This document shows positions 49,872 to 59,676 of a stretch of 64,000 nt of DNA, piece after piece. The stretch covers positions 1,798,001-1,862,000 of the forward strand of contig NZ_JACCBT010000001.1 of NCBI RefSeq assembly GCF_013409045.1. Reading direction: 5' to 3'. A program made the position numbers and the translations under genes. A model generated the notes under the pieces. That model had not been told where the DNA came from and made no database searches. It was given only the letters and a program-made list of their open reading frames with translations. This DNA comes from Actinomadura citrea (GTDB lineage: Bacteria; Actinomycetota; Actinomycetes; Streptosporangiales; Streptosporangiaceae). Each line of letters opens with the position of its first letter. The first letter of the stretch is position 1.

Positions 49872-50930
49872 ATGGTTCGTCACGCCGGACGGGACTCGTC
49901 CGACGGTGCGGATGCCGCCGCGGCCGACGGGGCGCCGACCCTCGTGCGGGTGGACGGCGTCGCCGACGCGGCTTCCGCGCAGGCATGGCTGGCGGACAAC
50001 CGGGAGAGGGTTCTGACCGAGTTGCGCCGCCATGGAAGCCTGATGATCCGTGGACTGCCGTTGGCGTCCCCTGAGCATTTCGCCGCCGCACGGGATGTGC
50101 TTCTCGAAGACCACCTGGAAGTTCCCAGGGAGGAGACGACCCCGCGAACCGGCTACGGGAACGGCATCTTCTCGGCGACCGATCTGCCGCCGGTGCAGCG
50201 CATCCGGTTGCACTGCGAGGACAGCTACAGCGTGGTGTTCCCGGGGATCCTGCTGTTCTGCTGCCTGGTTCCGCCCGAGCGGGGCGGTGCCACCACCCTG
50301 GGCGACACCCGCCGGGTACTGGCCGCATTGCCCGCCGATCTGGTCGAACGGTTCAGGCGCCGCGGCTGGATGATCGTCCGGAATTTCCAGAAGCATGTGG
50401 GAATGCCGTGGCAGCAGGCCTTCGGCACGGCGGACCGCGCGGCCGTCGAGTCGTACTGCGACCAGAACCAGCTGAGCTATGAGTGGCTGCCGGACGACCG
50501 GCTGCGCACCAGCGGAGTCCGCTCGGCCACGGTCCGGCATCCGTCGACGGGTGAAGAGAGCTGGTTCAACCACGTCGCGGTGTTCAACGAGTGGACTCAC
50601 GATCCCGAGACCCGGGAGATCCTGGTGGCCGCATGCGGTCCGGACGGGTTACCGCAGAACACCTACTACGGCGACGGCTCGCCGATCGATCCCGCGGACG
50701 TGGCCGTCATCAACAGGGCCTTCGACGAGGTGATGGTCCGCGAGAGCTGGCGGCGGGGCGATCTGGTGCTGGTCGACAACCTCCTGTGCAGCCATGGGCG
50801 TGAGCCGTTCACCGGGGACCGCCGGGTGCTGGTCGCCATGGGAGAGCCGCGGCGGATGGCGGACTGCTCGCCGTCGGGGCCGATCGGTCCGGCGGCGGCG
50901 CGCGGACCGGGGAAGGAGGGATGGACGTGA
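49872..50930 (+). CDS. SyrP/TauD-like Fe(II)/2-oxoglutarate-dependent oxygenase 1
   Basis: A 352-aa protein of the TauD/SyrP superfamily: LHCEDSYSVVFPGILLFCC places the HxE iron ligands (His-Cys-Glu); the distal ligand is His in CSHGREPFTGDRRVLVAMG (core SHGREPFTGDRRVLVAM). SyrP-type enzymes hydroxylate beta carbons of carrier-bound amino acids. ATG 49872 has GGAGG upstream. It is paralogous to the next gene (shared GDGSPIDPxDxAxxNxAxD region). Substrate unknown. Confidence 0.87.
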   Translation: MVRHAGRDSSDGADAAAADGAPTLVRVDGVADAASAQAWLADNRERVLTELRRHGSLMIRGLPLASPEHFAAARDVLLEDHLEVPREETTPRTGYGNGIFSATDLPPVQRIRLHCEDSYSVVFPGILLFCCLVPPERGGATTLGDTRRVLAALPADLVERFRRRGWMIVRNFQKHVGMPWQQAFGTADRAAVESYCDQNQLSYEWLPDDRLRTSGVRSATVRHPSTGEESWFNHVAVFNEWTHDPETREILVAACGPDGLPQNTYYGDGSPIDPADVAVINRAFDEVMVRESWRRGDLVLVDNLLCSHGREPFTGDRRVLVAMGEPRRMADCSPSGPIGPAAARGPGKEGWT

Positions 50931-51955
50931 CGGTGAACGACCAGGCCATCGCCGAACTGGGCTTGTCCGTCGGAGAGTCCGGGCCGCCGATCGCGCAGGC
51001 GGGCGAGACCACGTCCATGGCGACCGCCCGCGAGTGGTTGACCGAGCGGCGCGGTGCCTTCGGCGCGGCGCTGGCCCGATACGGATGTCTGCTGGTTCGG
51101 GGTCTGCCCATCGAGAGCGTCCACGACTTCGCCGGGGCGCGCGACGTTCTGCTCGACCAGAGGGTGAGCTACCGGGAGAAGGCGACACCGCGCAGCGACT
51201 ACGGGGAGGGGGTGCTGTCGTCCACCGACCTGCCCAGCGCGCAGGTGATCCGGCTGCACAACGAGAACAGCTACACCCTGGACTTCCCCGGAATCCTGCT
51301 TTTCGGCTGCCTGGTGGCACCGGAAGAGGGCGGGGCCACCACCGTGGCCGACACCCGGGAGGTGCTCGCACGGGTCCCCGCGGAGCTGGCCGACCGCTTC
51401 CGCCGGCTGGGGTGGGTACTCGCGCGCAACTACCGCGAACATGTCTCCCTGCCGTGGTCGACCGCCTTCGGAACGTCCGACCGCGCCAGGGTGGAGGACT
51501 ACTGCCGTCGCAGCTCCATCGGATACAGATGGCTGCCCGACGGCGGCCTGGCGACGACGCAGCGGCGGGCGACGACCATCCATCATCCGGGGACGGGCGA
51601 GGAGGTGTGGTTCAACCACATCGCCTTCTGGAACCAGCACTCCCTCGACCCCGACATCCGGGATGTTCTCCTGACCAGCTACGGACCGGACGGGCTGCCC
51701 TTCGACACTCTCTACGGCGATGGGAGCCCCATCGACGCCGAGGACATCGCCGCGCTGAACGCCGCGTACGACGGCGCCCAGCGCCGTGAGCCGTGGCGGC
51801 CGGGCGACCTGCTGCTGGTCGACAACATCCTGTCCTGCCATGGCCGCGAGGCCTTCCGCGGCGATCGGAAGATCCTCGTCGCGATGGGCGAACAGGTGAG
51901 TCTGGCCGACTGCCGGCCCACGGTGGAACCCGCGCCCGAACCGGTCGCCGGCTGA
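50927..51955 (+). CDS. SyrP/TauD-like Fe(II)/2-oxoglutarate-dependent oxygenase 2
   Basis: A 342-aa paralogue of the preceding enzyme. HxE is in LHNENSYTLDFPGILLFG, the distal His in SCHGREAFRGDRKILVAMG. GTG 50927 was chosen because it overlaps the upstream stop as GTGA and lies seven bases from GGAAGGAGG; ATG 50921 sits directly against that ribosome binding site. The HNENSY form is close to SyrP itself as I remember it. Two successive hydroxylations or two different substrates are possible. Confidence 0.87.
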   Translation: MTVNDQAIAELGLSVGESGPPIAQAGETTSMATAREWLTERRGAFGAALARYGCLLVRGLPIESVHDFAGARDVLLDQRVSYREKATPRSDYGEGVLSSTDLPSAQVIRLHNENSYTLDFPGILLFGCLVAPEEGGATTVADTREVLARVPAELADRFRRLGWVLARNYREHVSLPWSTAFGTSDRARVEDYCRRSSIGYRWLPDGGLATTQRRATTIHHPGTGEEVWFNHIAFWNQHSLDPDIRDVLLTSYGPDGLPFDTLYGDGSPIDAEDIAALNAAYDGAQRREPWRPGDLLLVDNILSCHGREAFRGDRKILVAMGEQVSLADCRPTVEPAPEPVAG

Positions 51956-52028
51956 GCCCGGCGGCCCGCGAGCCGACGTGTCGGTCGATCGCCACTCGAT
52001 CTCCCAGTCCCCCGAAGGTGGGTTACAG

Positions 52029-55000
52029 ATGCGTCCCGACCAAATCGAGCGGATCTGCCGGCTGACGCCGTTGCAGGACGGGATGTTCTTCGAGGCGCTG
52101 CGCAAGCAGGACTCCGGTGAGACGATCTACCAGCTCTGCCTTCGCCTGGAGGGCGCCCTCAGCCCGTCGCTGCTGCGGGAGTCCTGGCGCGCCGTCATCC
52201 GCCGGCACCCGATCCTGCGCACCTCGTTCCACTACGAGCGGCTGGACCTGCCGGTGCAGGTGGTGAGCGATGACGCCGAGCCCGAATGGCAGGAGTCGGA
52301 CTGGCGGGGCACGCCCGCGGAGGAGATCGAGCAGCGGCTGAACGCCATGCTCGACGAGGACAGGACCCGTCCCTTCGAACTCGGGCGGGCTCCGCTGATG
52401 CGCCTGGCCGTGGTCCGGGTCGCCGATGAGGCGTGGTGGCTGGTCTGGTCCTACCACCATCTGCTGCTCGACGGATGGTCGACCTATCTCGTGCTCGACG
52501 ACGTGTTCGGCTGGTACCGGGAGCTCGCCGCCGGACGGCTGCCCGAGCGGGGGGCACCGAGACCGTTCTGGGAGTACGTCGCGTGGACCCAGCGGCAGGA
52601 TCTCGGGAGAGCCGAGAGCTTCTGGAGCGAGCGCCTCGCCGGATTCACCGAGCCCACTCCGATCGGCGGAGAAGCCGTCGACCCCCCGGTCAGGAACGGG
52701 CCGGAGTTCGGCGAGGTCCACGCGACGCTGCCCCCGGAGGTGTTCACAGGGCTGGAGGCTCTGGCCCGGACGCGCCGGCTGACGCTGGGCACGGTGGTCC
52801 AGGCGGCGTGGGCGTTGACGCTCAGCCGGTACAGCGGGCGGGAAGACGTCGTGTTCGGCTCGGTGGTCTCCGGCCGCCCACCCGAGTTCGCCGGCGTGGA
52901 CGACATGGTCGGGCTGTTCATCAACGTCCTTCCGGTCCGGGCCCGGGTCGCCGGGGACACCTCGCTCGCCGACTGGCTGACCGGGCTCCAGGCGCAGCTG
53001 GCCGACGGCCGGGAGTACGACTACAGCCCCCTGGCGCACGTCCAGCGATGGAGCGAGGTACCGCGCGGCACCGCGCTGTTCGAGAGCCTGGTCGTCTACA
53101 TCAACTATCCGGTGCGGCCGAGCTGGACCGACGGGGGGACGGTCCGGGTCGCCGACCTGCGGGTCATCCAGCAGCCGCACTACCCCCTGCACCTGACGGT
53201 CGTGCCCGACCAGCGGCGGTTGCGGATGGCCCTCGGCTACGATCCGGTGCGCTTCCGGCGGGACACGGCCGAGCGTGTCCGCGACCTGGTGGTGGAGATC
53301 CTCACCATCGCCGCCACCGATCCCGAACGCCGCCTCGGCGAGCTGCCGGGATGGCCGGAACCCGTCGGGCGGGCCGCGGCGGACGACGGGGTCACCACGA
53401 CCGGCGTTCCGTCCCCTGGACGGTCCCTCGACCGGCTGACCGGCCAGTGCCTGCGCACCCCGGACGCGCCGGCGATCATCTGTGGCGATCTCACGCTGAC
53501 GTACGGAGAACTGGACCGCCGGGCCGAACGCGTCGCCGACGAGCTGCGCCGCTCCGGAGCGGGCCCCGTCGCCGTCATGCTGGGCCCGTCCGCGGAACTG
53601 GCGGTGGGCCTGCTGGCCGTGGTGAAGGCCGGGGGCACGATCCTGCCGCTGGATCCGGACGACGGCGGGGAGCGGATCGGCGCCGCGGTGGCCGCCGCCG
53701 GTGCCACGGTCGTGCTCTGCGACGGCTCCCACGCCGACTCGCCGGCCGCGACCGACCAGGTGACGGTGGGCGGTGATCTGCGGCTCCTGCGGCTGGGGGA
53801 GCGGGAGGCGGCGGAGCACCCGGGCGCGGGGCCCACTCCCGGGGGGAGCGCGGCGGACGCCCCATCCGCGACGCGCTGGGCGGTGCTCGGGCATGACGCG
53901 CAGGAGCCCGCGGCCTCCCTGATCAGGTACGACGCGCTGGCAGGGCTGCTGCACTGGATGGGCGAGCACTTCCCCCTGTCCGCCGATGACCGCGTCGCAC
54001 ATCTGCGTTCGCCCGGTTCGGCGGAGTCGGTGCGCGACATCTTCTGGACGATGTCCTCCGGTGCGGCGCTGGTCCTCCCGCCGCGCGCCGCCCGGCCGTC
54101 CGCGGGGGTGTCCCCGGCCGTCCTCGAAGAGATCCTCGTCGAGAACGAGGCCACCGTCGCCGTCATCCCCGGCTCGCCACCGGGCTCGGTGGCATCCGCC
54201 CTCGGGCGGTGCCGTTCCCTGCGCCTCGTCTTCGTGCCCGGCCCGGTGCCGACGGCGTCGCGGCTTGAGCTGACCCAGGGGACAGGTGCGGATCTGGTGG
54301 AGGAGTACCGGTTCCCGCATCCGGTGCCGCAGAGTTCGTTCTGGCACGCAGGCACGGGGGAGCTCGTCGCGGCGCCGCTCGTGGCGCGCCGCCGGGGCCA
54401 TGCGCGGGTGCTGCCGTCCGCGGCAGACGCCGACGGCCCCGTGCCCGCGAGGAACGCAGGCGCCCGGCAGTGGGCGGTGGAGGCGGTGCTGGCCGGGCAT
54501 CCGGGTGTGCGGGACGCGGCGGTGACCGTGGGAACGGGGCCGTCCGGTGAACAACGGCTCACCGCGTATGTCGTGCCGGCCGGCGAGTCCGTGCAGGACA
54601 TGCCGGACGCCGCGGAGCTGGAGGAGTTCCTCATGCTCCGGCTGCCGGCACGGCTGGTGCCGTCGGCGTTCGTACCGCTCGCCGCCATGCCGACGGCCCG
54701 GGACGGGCAGCCGGACGTGGCCGCCCTGCCGGCACCGGAGGAGGACGGCGGGCGGGAGGCCGTGCCCGCGGCGTCGCCCGCCGCCGTGATGATCGAGGTC
54801 CTGACGGGCATCTGGGCCCAGGTCTTCGACCGCGCCCCCGGCGTCGACGAGGACTTCTTCGACCTCGGGGGTCACTCGCTCCTCGCGATCAAGCTGGTGT
54901 CGCGGATCCGCTCGGCCCTGGGCGTGGACTTCACCCTCAACGACCTGTTCGGGGACCCCACGGTGATCGGCACGGCGCACGCCGTGATGGCGGCGCTGCG

Positions 55001-56450
55001 CTCCGGAGCCACGCTGGAGCCGGAACGGGCGATTCCGAGGTGCGATCGGACCGGGCCGATTCCCGCGTCCTTCGCCCAGGAGCGCCTGTGGATCATGGAC
55101 CGGCTCGGAGGGGCGGCGCGCCACGACAACATCCTGCTGCCCTGCCGGCTACGCGGACCCGTGGACGTGCCGGCGTTCCGGGCCGCGCTCGCCGCCGTCA
55201 TGGAGCGGCACGAGTTGCTGCGGACCCGCCTGGACGAGAGGGACGGACGTCCCGTCCAGGTCGTCCACGGGTCGCTGGAACCGCCGCTCGCCTTCAGCGA
55301 CCTCTCGTCCCTTCCGCTGCCGGAGGCCGAGAGCAGAGCGCGCACGATGCTGGAGGAGGACAGCGCCGGGCGCTTCGACCTGTCGGTCGCCCCGCTGTTC
55401 AAGGTCCGGGTCGTCCGGCTGGACGACGACGATCACGTGATCGGCATCTGCCTGCACCACCTGGCGATCGACGGCTGGTCGACCGGCGTGCTCTTCCGCG
55501 ATCTGGGCGAGCTCTATCAGAGGTTCGCCGACGGACGCGAGGGGACGCTGGCCCCGCTGTCGGCGCAGTACGCCGACTTCGCGGCATGGCAGCGGCGGCG
55601 GCTGACCGGCGAGCCGCTCGACGAACTGCTGAAGTACTGGGTCGGGCGGCTCAGGGACGCGCCGGAGATGCTCGAACTCCAGCCCGGGCGGCCGCGGCCC
55701 GCGGAACGGTCCCACCGGGGCGGCCGGTGCGATGTCGACCTCACGCCCGACGTCCTCCGGATCGTGCGCGATCTGGCCCGGCAGGAGGGCGGCACGCTGT
55801 TCATGGTGCTGTTCGCGGCGTTCGCCGTGCTGGTCGCCCGCCGTGCCGGCCGGCGCGACTTCGTCATCGGGGTGCCGGTGGCGGGCCGCTCCCATCCGGA
55901 TCTGGAGAACCTCGTCGGGTTCTTCGTCAACACCCTCCCGGTGCGTCTCGACCTTTCCGGAGAACCGACGTTCCGCCGGCTTCTGCAGCATGTCCGGCGG
56001 GTGCACCTGGGCGCCCTCGCCCATGAGGACCTGCCGTTCGAGCGGCTGGTCAGCGAGCTCGGACCGGACCGCGCCACGGACCGCGTCCCGCTGGTGCAGG
56101 TGGCGTTCAACTTCCAGAACGCGCCGTTCGCGCCTCTGCGGTTCGGGGAGGTGGAGGCGACCCTGTTCGAGACCGATCACGAAGTGGCCCGCTTCGACCT
56201 GGTCGCCGAGCTCTACGAATGGGAGGGCGGTGTGCACTGCATGTTCCACTACTCGGCCGATCTGTTCGAACCGGCGTTCGTCGGCCAGTTCGCCGACGAG
56301 TACCTCGACCTCGTGCGGCGCCTGGCCGCCGAGCCGGACGGCCTGGTCTTCGCCACCGCGGACGGTGACGTGAACGTGTCCGCACAGGTGCGGCAGGCGC
56401 TGGACACCTCAAGCGTGAACCGGCTGCGAGCTCTGCAGGGACAGGGCTGA
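52029..56450 (+). CDS. NRPS 1: C - degenerate A - T - C
   Basis: A 1473-aa NRPS; ATG 52029 follows AAGGTGG. C1 (about 10-440) keeps HHLLLDG at 143-149. The adenylation-like region (about 465-905) retains an A1/A2-like start (LTYGELDRRAERVADELR, VVKAGGTILPLDPDD), but lacks the A3 SGSTGxPKG loop, the A5 YGPTE motif, the A7/A8 blocks and the A10 Lys (PTARDGQPD instead of PNGKxD), so it should be inactive. T (about 915-985) is intact: FFDLGGHSLLAIKL with Ser950. C2 (about 1000-1440) keeps HHLAIDG at 1143-1149. It is likely loaded in trans by NRPS 2. Confidence 0.92.
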   Translation: MRPDQIERICRLTPLQDGMFFEALRKQDSGETIYQLCLRLEGALSPSLLRESWRAVIRRHPILRTSFHYERLDLPVQVVSDDAEPEWQESDWRGTPAEEIEQRLNAMLDEDRTRPFELGRAPLMRLAVVRVADEAWWLVWSYHHLLLDGWSTYLVLDDVFGWYRELAAGRLPERGAPRPFWEYVAWTQRQDLGRAESFWSERLAGFTEPTPIGGEAVDPPVRNGPEFGEVHATLPPEVFTGLEALARTRRLTLGTVVQAAWALTLSRYSGREDVVFGSVVSGRPPEFAGVDDMVGLFINVLPVRARVAGDTSLADWLTGLQAQLADGREYDYSPLAHVQRWSEVPRGTALFESLVVYINYPVRPSWTDGGTVRVADLRVIQQPHYPLHLTVVPDQRRLRMALGYDPVRFRRDTAERVRDLVVEILTIAATDPERRLGELPGWPEPVGRAAADDGVTTTGVPSPGRSLDRLTGQCLRTPDAPAIICGDLTLTYGELDRRAERVADELRRSGAGPVAVMLGPSAELAVGLLAVVKAGGTILPLDPDDGGERIGAAVAAAGATVVLCDGSHADSPAATDQVTVGGDLRLLRLGEREAAEHPGAGPTPGGSAADAPSATRWAVLGHDAQEPAASLIRYDALAGLLHWMGEHFPLSADDRVAHLRSPGSAESVRDIFWTMSSGAALVLPPRAARPSAGVSPAVLEEILVENEATVAVIPGSPPGSVASALGRCRSLRLVFVPGPVPTASRLELTQGTGADLVEEYRFPHPVPQSSFWHAGTGELVAAPLVARRRGHARVLPSAADADGPVPARNAGARQWAVEAVLAGHPGVRDAAVTVGTGPSGEQRLTAYVVPAGESVQDMPDAAELEEFLMLRLPARLVPSAFVPLAAMPTARDGQPDVAALPAPEEDGGREAVPAASPAAVMIEVLTGIWAQVFDRAPGVDEDFFDLGGHSLLAIKLVSRIRSALGVDFTLNDLFGDPTVIGTAHAVMAALRSGATLEPERAIPRCDRTGPIPASFAQERLWIMDRLGGAARHDNILLPCRLRGPVDVPAFRAALAAVMERHELLRTRLDERDGRPVQVVHGSLEPPLAFSDLSSLPLPEAESRARTMLEEDSAGRFDLSVAPLFKVRVVRLDDDDHVIGICLHHLAIDGWSTGVLFRDLGELYQRFADGREGTLAPLSAQYADFAAWQRRRLTGEPLDELLKYWVGRLRDAPEMLELQPGRPRPAERSHRGGRCDVDLTPDVLRIVRDLARQEGGTLFMVLFAAFAVLVARRAGRRDFVIGVPVAGRSHPDLENLVGFFVNTLPVRLDLSGEPTFRRLLQHVRRVHLGALAHEDLPFERLVSELGPDRATDRVPLVQVAFNFQNAPFAPLRFGEVEATLFETDHEVARFDLVAELYEWEGGVHCMFHYSADLFEPAFVGQFADEYLDLVRRLAAEPDGLVFATADGDVNVSAQVRQALDTSSVNRLRALQGQG

Positions 56451-56479
56451 GGCTGCGGCGAGCCGATGGGAGAACCGTG

Positions 56480-59400
56480 ATGATGACGCAGGGGCCGGTG
56501 GTGCACCGCGACGCGACCGCCGCGGGACCGGGGCGGATCGCGGACGTCTTTCCGCTCACCGCCTGGCAGCAGGCGGCGCTGCTGGCCGATCCCGGCCGGG
56601 CGAGCGAGGTGAGCGTCGCGTTCGACGGCCCGTGCGACCGGCCCGCGCTCGTCCGCGCGCTCGCCGGTCTGGTCGGGCGCCATCCCGTACTGCGCAGTAC
56701 GGTCCACCTGCCGCCGTCCGGGGGACCGGTGCACCTGGTGCATCCGGCCCCGACCACGGACCCCGCCGAGCCCGCCCTCGCCGGCCGGCCGCGGACGGGG
56801 ACCGATGGCGGCGAGGTCGCCGAACTGCCGACCGGCCCGCTCGGCCTGCCCGCCGCTTCGCGCTGCACGGTGCGACGAACGTCCGGTGGCCGGGTGACGG
56901 TCTCCCTCCGGCTCGCCGGGCCACTGCTCGACAGGCGCAGCAGTGCGCTGCTCACCACCGCGCTGCTTCGCGGTTACGCGGCAGAACTCCGTGGCCGGCC
57001 GTCCGCGGATGCGCCACCGGTGACCGGGATGCGCGACATGGTCGCCGCGGAGTGGGGCGCCGTCACGCCCGAGGCGACCGGGTACTGGCGGCGAACGCTG
57101 GAACGGGTCGCGGACGGCCTGGCATGGCGATCACCCGACGCGGCGTCCGCGCGGGGCGCTCCCGCGGTGGCGGCGCTGCCCTCCGATCTGGCGACCCGGC
57201 TGGGGCGGACCGCCCAGCGGGCGGGGACCTCCCGGGACGCGGTGCTGCTGGCCGCCTACCTGCGTGTACTCGCCCTGATCGGCGGCACCGCCACGGCGGG
57301 GACGTGGCTGCTCGATGACGCGCGCGGGCCCGCGGGCGTCGACGGAGGGTCCCTGGGGGACTTCCGCTCCCTGCTGCCGGTCTCGATGTGCTGCGATGTC
57401 CCGACCTGGGCCTCGCTCGTGGAGCGGACGGACGCGGCACTGGCGGCCCACCGGCCGTACCGGTCCTTCCCGGTGGCCGAACTCGTCGAGACGGGCCTGG
57501 TCCCGGGTGCGCTGTTCGAGTACTGCGAGATGCCGGCCGCCGATCGACCGCCGGGCGGCGAACTGCTGGACGCGGTCGAGCACACCTACACCGAGTCTCC
57601 CGTCGCGCCGCTGACCCTCACCGTGGAGGACGCCGCCGAGACCGGCGGCATGACCCTCCGGCTCTTCCGGCACGGCGGCGACCCGGCCGAGATCCTCGGC
57701 TACTACCTGCGGGCGCTGACCGAGATCACCGCCGACGTCGAAGGCGATCCCCGCACCAGTGCTCCGCTGCTCGGTTCCGTGCCCCCCGGCCCGGCGTCCG
57801 TCCGGCCCGCCGAGTCGACGCCCTCCTCGTCCGCCGCCGCCGAAGACCCGGCCACACTCCACGGACTCATCGCACGGCAGGCGGCCCGTACCCCGGACGC
57901 GCCCGCGGTCATCGACGGGGACACTGTGGTCGGTTACAACGAGCTGTACGAACGGGTGACCGTACTGGCCGACCGGATCCGGACGGCCGGCGTGGCGCCG
58001 CAGGGCCTGGTCGGGGTGCACGTGCCCCCCGGGGCGGACCTGGTCGTCGCACTGGTCGCGGTGCTGGCCGCGGGCTGCGCGTTCCTCCCCCTGGACGTCC
58101 GGTATCCGCGGCGCCGCTGCGAGTTCGCGCTCGGCGACGCCGGCGCCGACCTTCTGCTGACCCGTTCGGACGTGGCGGACCGGCTCGACTTCACCGGGCC
58201 CACGATGATCCTCGACCGGCGGGGCGACGGCCCCGAGGAGCGGCGGCCCCCGCTGGACCGGTCGTCGCCGGAGTCCCCCGCCTACGTGCTCTACACCTCC
58301 GGCTCCACCGGTCGTCCCAAGGGCGTGGTGATGCCGCACAGCGCGGTGGTGGAGCAGGTGCGGTGGGCGGTGGAGGCCTTCGGGCTGCGGCCCGGCGACC
58401 GGGTGGCGCAGCGGACACCGGTCGCCTTCGACGCCGCGCTGTGGGAGTTCTTCGCCCCGCTGAGCTGCGGAGCGGCCGTCGTCACCGTCCCGGCCGGGGC
58501 GGACCGGGACATCGCCGCCCTGGAAACGGTCCTCACGGAGCGGGCCGTCACCGTTCTGCAGGTGGTGCCGAGCCTGCTCGCCGTGCTGGCCGAGAGCGCC
58601 ACCTTCACCCGGTGCCCGGAACTGCGGCTGGTGTGCTGCGGCGGTGAGGCGCTGCCGCAGCGGCTGGCCGACGCGGTGATCGGCCACACCGAGGCCGCGC
58701 TGCTCAACCTCTACGGCCCGACCGAGGCATGCGTCGACGCCACCTGGTGGCGGGCGGAGGCCGGAGCCCGGGGGACGACCGTGCCGATCGGGCACCCGGT
58801 CACCGGTGTGCGGCTGTACCTGCTGGACGAGCTGGGCCAACCGGTCCCACCCGGAACCCCGGGCGAGCTGTTCATCGGCGGCGCCCAGCTGGCGTGGGGC
58901 TACCGGGGCCGCCCGGCCGAGACCGCCGAACGGTTCGTGCCGGATCACCTGTCCGGCCGGCCCGGAGATCGGCTCTACCGCACCGGGGACCGCGCCCGCC
59001 GACTGCCCGGCGCGGAGCTGGAGTTCCTCAACCGGACCGACGACCAGGTCAAGGTCCGTGGTGTGCGGACCGAGCCGGGCGAGGTGGAGGCGGCGCTGAC
59101 CGACCATCCGCGAGTACGGCACGCCGCCGTCGTCCCCCAGCGGGAGGGGGCCGGGGAGGCTTCGGACGGCATGACTCTGACCGCGTTCGTCTCCTGGGTG
59201 GGCGACCCGCCCGGGCAGCACGAGGAAGCGGTCGCCGAACTGCGGGACCACCTGCGTGGACGGGTTCCCGAGGCGATGGTGCCGACCGCGTTCATCGCCC
59301 TGGCGGAACCGCCGCTGCTGCCCAACGGAAAACTCGACCGGCGGCGGCTCCGGAGCACCGACATCACCGGAGCCGGTGAAAGGTACCGGCCACCGGCCGA

Positions 59401-59635
59401 CCCCGTCGAGGAACGGCTCGCGTCCGGCTTCGCCGGGTCGCTCGGCGTGGACGAGGTGGGAAGGACCGACGACCTCGTCTGGCTGGGGGCCCGCCCTCTG
59501 CACGCCCTGCGCCTCGCCGGGCGGGCCGACCCGGGGAACGGTGCACCGCTCTCGGCCGCCCGGGTCCTCGGCCGGCCGACGGTCGCCCAGCTGGCGGAGG
59601 CCGTCGCACCCGAGCCCCGCCGAGCCCCATCGTGA
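56480..59635 (+). CDS. NRPS 2: degenerate C - A - degenerate T
   Basis: A 1051-aa protein. The N-terminal condensation-like domain (about 15-430) has AGPLLDR where HHxxxDG should be, so it is not expected to condense. The adenylation domain (about 455-960) is complete: YTSGSTGRPKG near 604, FDAALWEF, NLYGPTE, GELFIGG, YRTGDRARR, KVRGVRTEPGEVE and PNGKLDRR. Aligning by eye to GrsA gives a pocket code D-A-W-Q-V-C-L-V-D, similar to some glutamine/polar codes, low confidence. The C-terminal carrier-like domain reads LVWLGARPLHAL: Pro1006 replaces the phosphopantetheine Ser. ATG 56480 is preferred over GTG 56477. Confidence 0.9.
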   Translation: MMTQGPVVHRDATAAGPGRIADVFPLTAWQQAALLADPGRASEVSVAFDGPCDRPALVRALAGLVGRHPVLRSTVHLPPSGGPVHLVHPAPTTDPAEPALAGRPRTGTDGGEVAELPTGPLGLPAASRCTVRRTSGGRVTVSLRLAGPLLDRRSSALLTTALLRGYAAELRGRPSADAPPVTGMRDMVAAEWGAVTPEATGYWRRTLERVADGLAWRSPDAASARGAPAVAALPSDLATRLGRTAQRAGTSRDAVLLAAYLRVLALIGGTATAGTWLLDDARGPAGVDGGSLGDFRSLLPVSMCCDVPTWASLVERTDAALAAHRPYRSFPVAELVETGLVPGALFEYCEMPAADRPPGGELLDAVEHTYTESPVAPLTLTVEDAAETGGMTLRLFRHGGDPAEILGYYLRALTEITADVEGDPRTSAPLLGSVPPGPASVRPAESTPSSSAAAEDPATLHGLIARQAARTPDAPAVIDGDTVVGYNELYERVTVLADRIRTAGVAPQGLVGVHVPPGADLVVALVAVLAAGCAFLPLDVRYPRRRCEFALGDAGADLLLTRSDVADRLDFTGPTMILDRRGDGPEERRPPLDRSSPESPAYVLYTSGSTGRPKGVVMPHSAVVEQVRWAVEAFGLRPGDRVAQRTPVAFDAALWEFFAPLSCGAAVVTVPAGADRDIAALETVLTERAVTVLQVVPSLLAVLAESATFTRCPELRLVCCGGEALPQRLADAVIGHTEAALLNLYGPTEACVDATWWRAEAGARGTTVPIGHPVTGVRLYLLDELGQPVPPGTPGELFIGGAQLAWGYRGRPAETAERFVPDHLSGRPGDRLYRTGDRARRLPGAELEFLNRTDDQVKVRGVRTEPGEVEAALTDHPRVRHAAVVPQREGAGEASDGMTLTAFVSWVGDPPGQHEEAVAELRDHLRGRVPEAMVPTAFIALAEPPLLPNGKLDRRRLRSTDITGAGERYRPPADPVEERLASGFAGSLGVDEVGRTDDLVWLGARPLHALRLAGRADPGNGAPLSAARVLGRPTVAQLAEAVAPEPRRAPS

Positions 59636-59676
59636 TCAGCCCGGACCATCTCAACTCGCCGGTCTCAGGAGGCACC

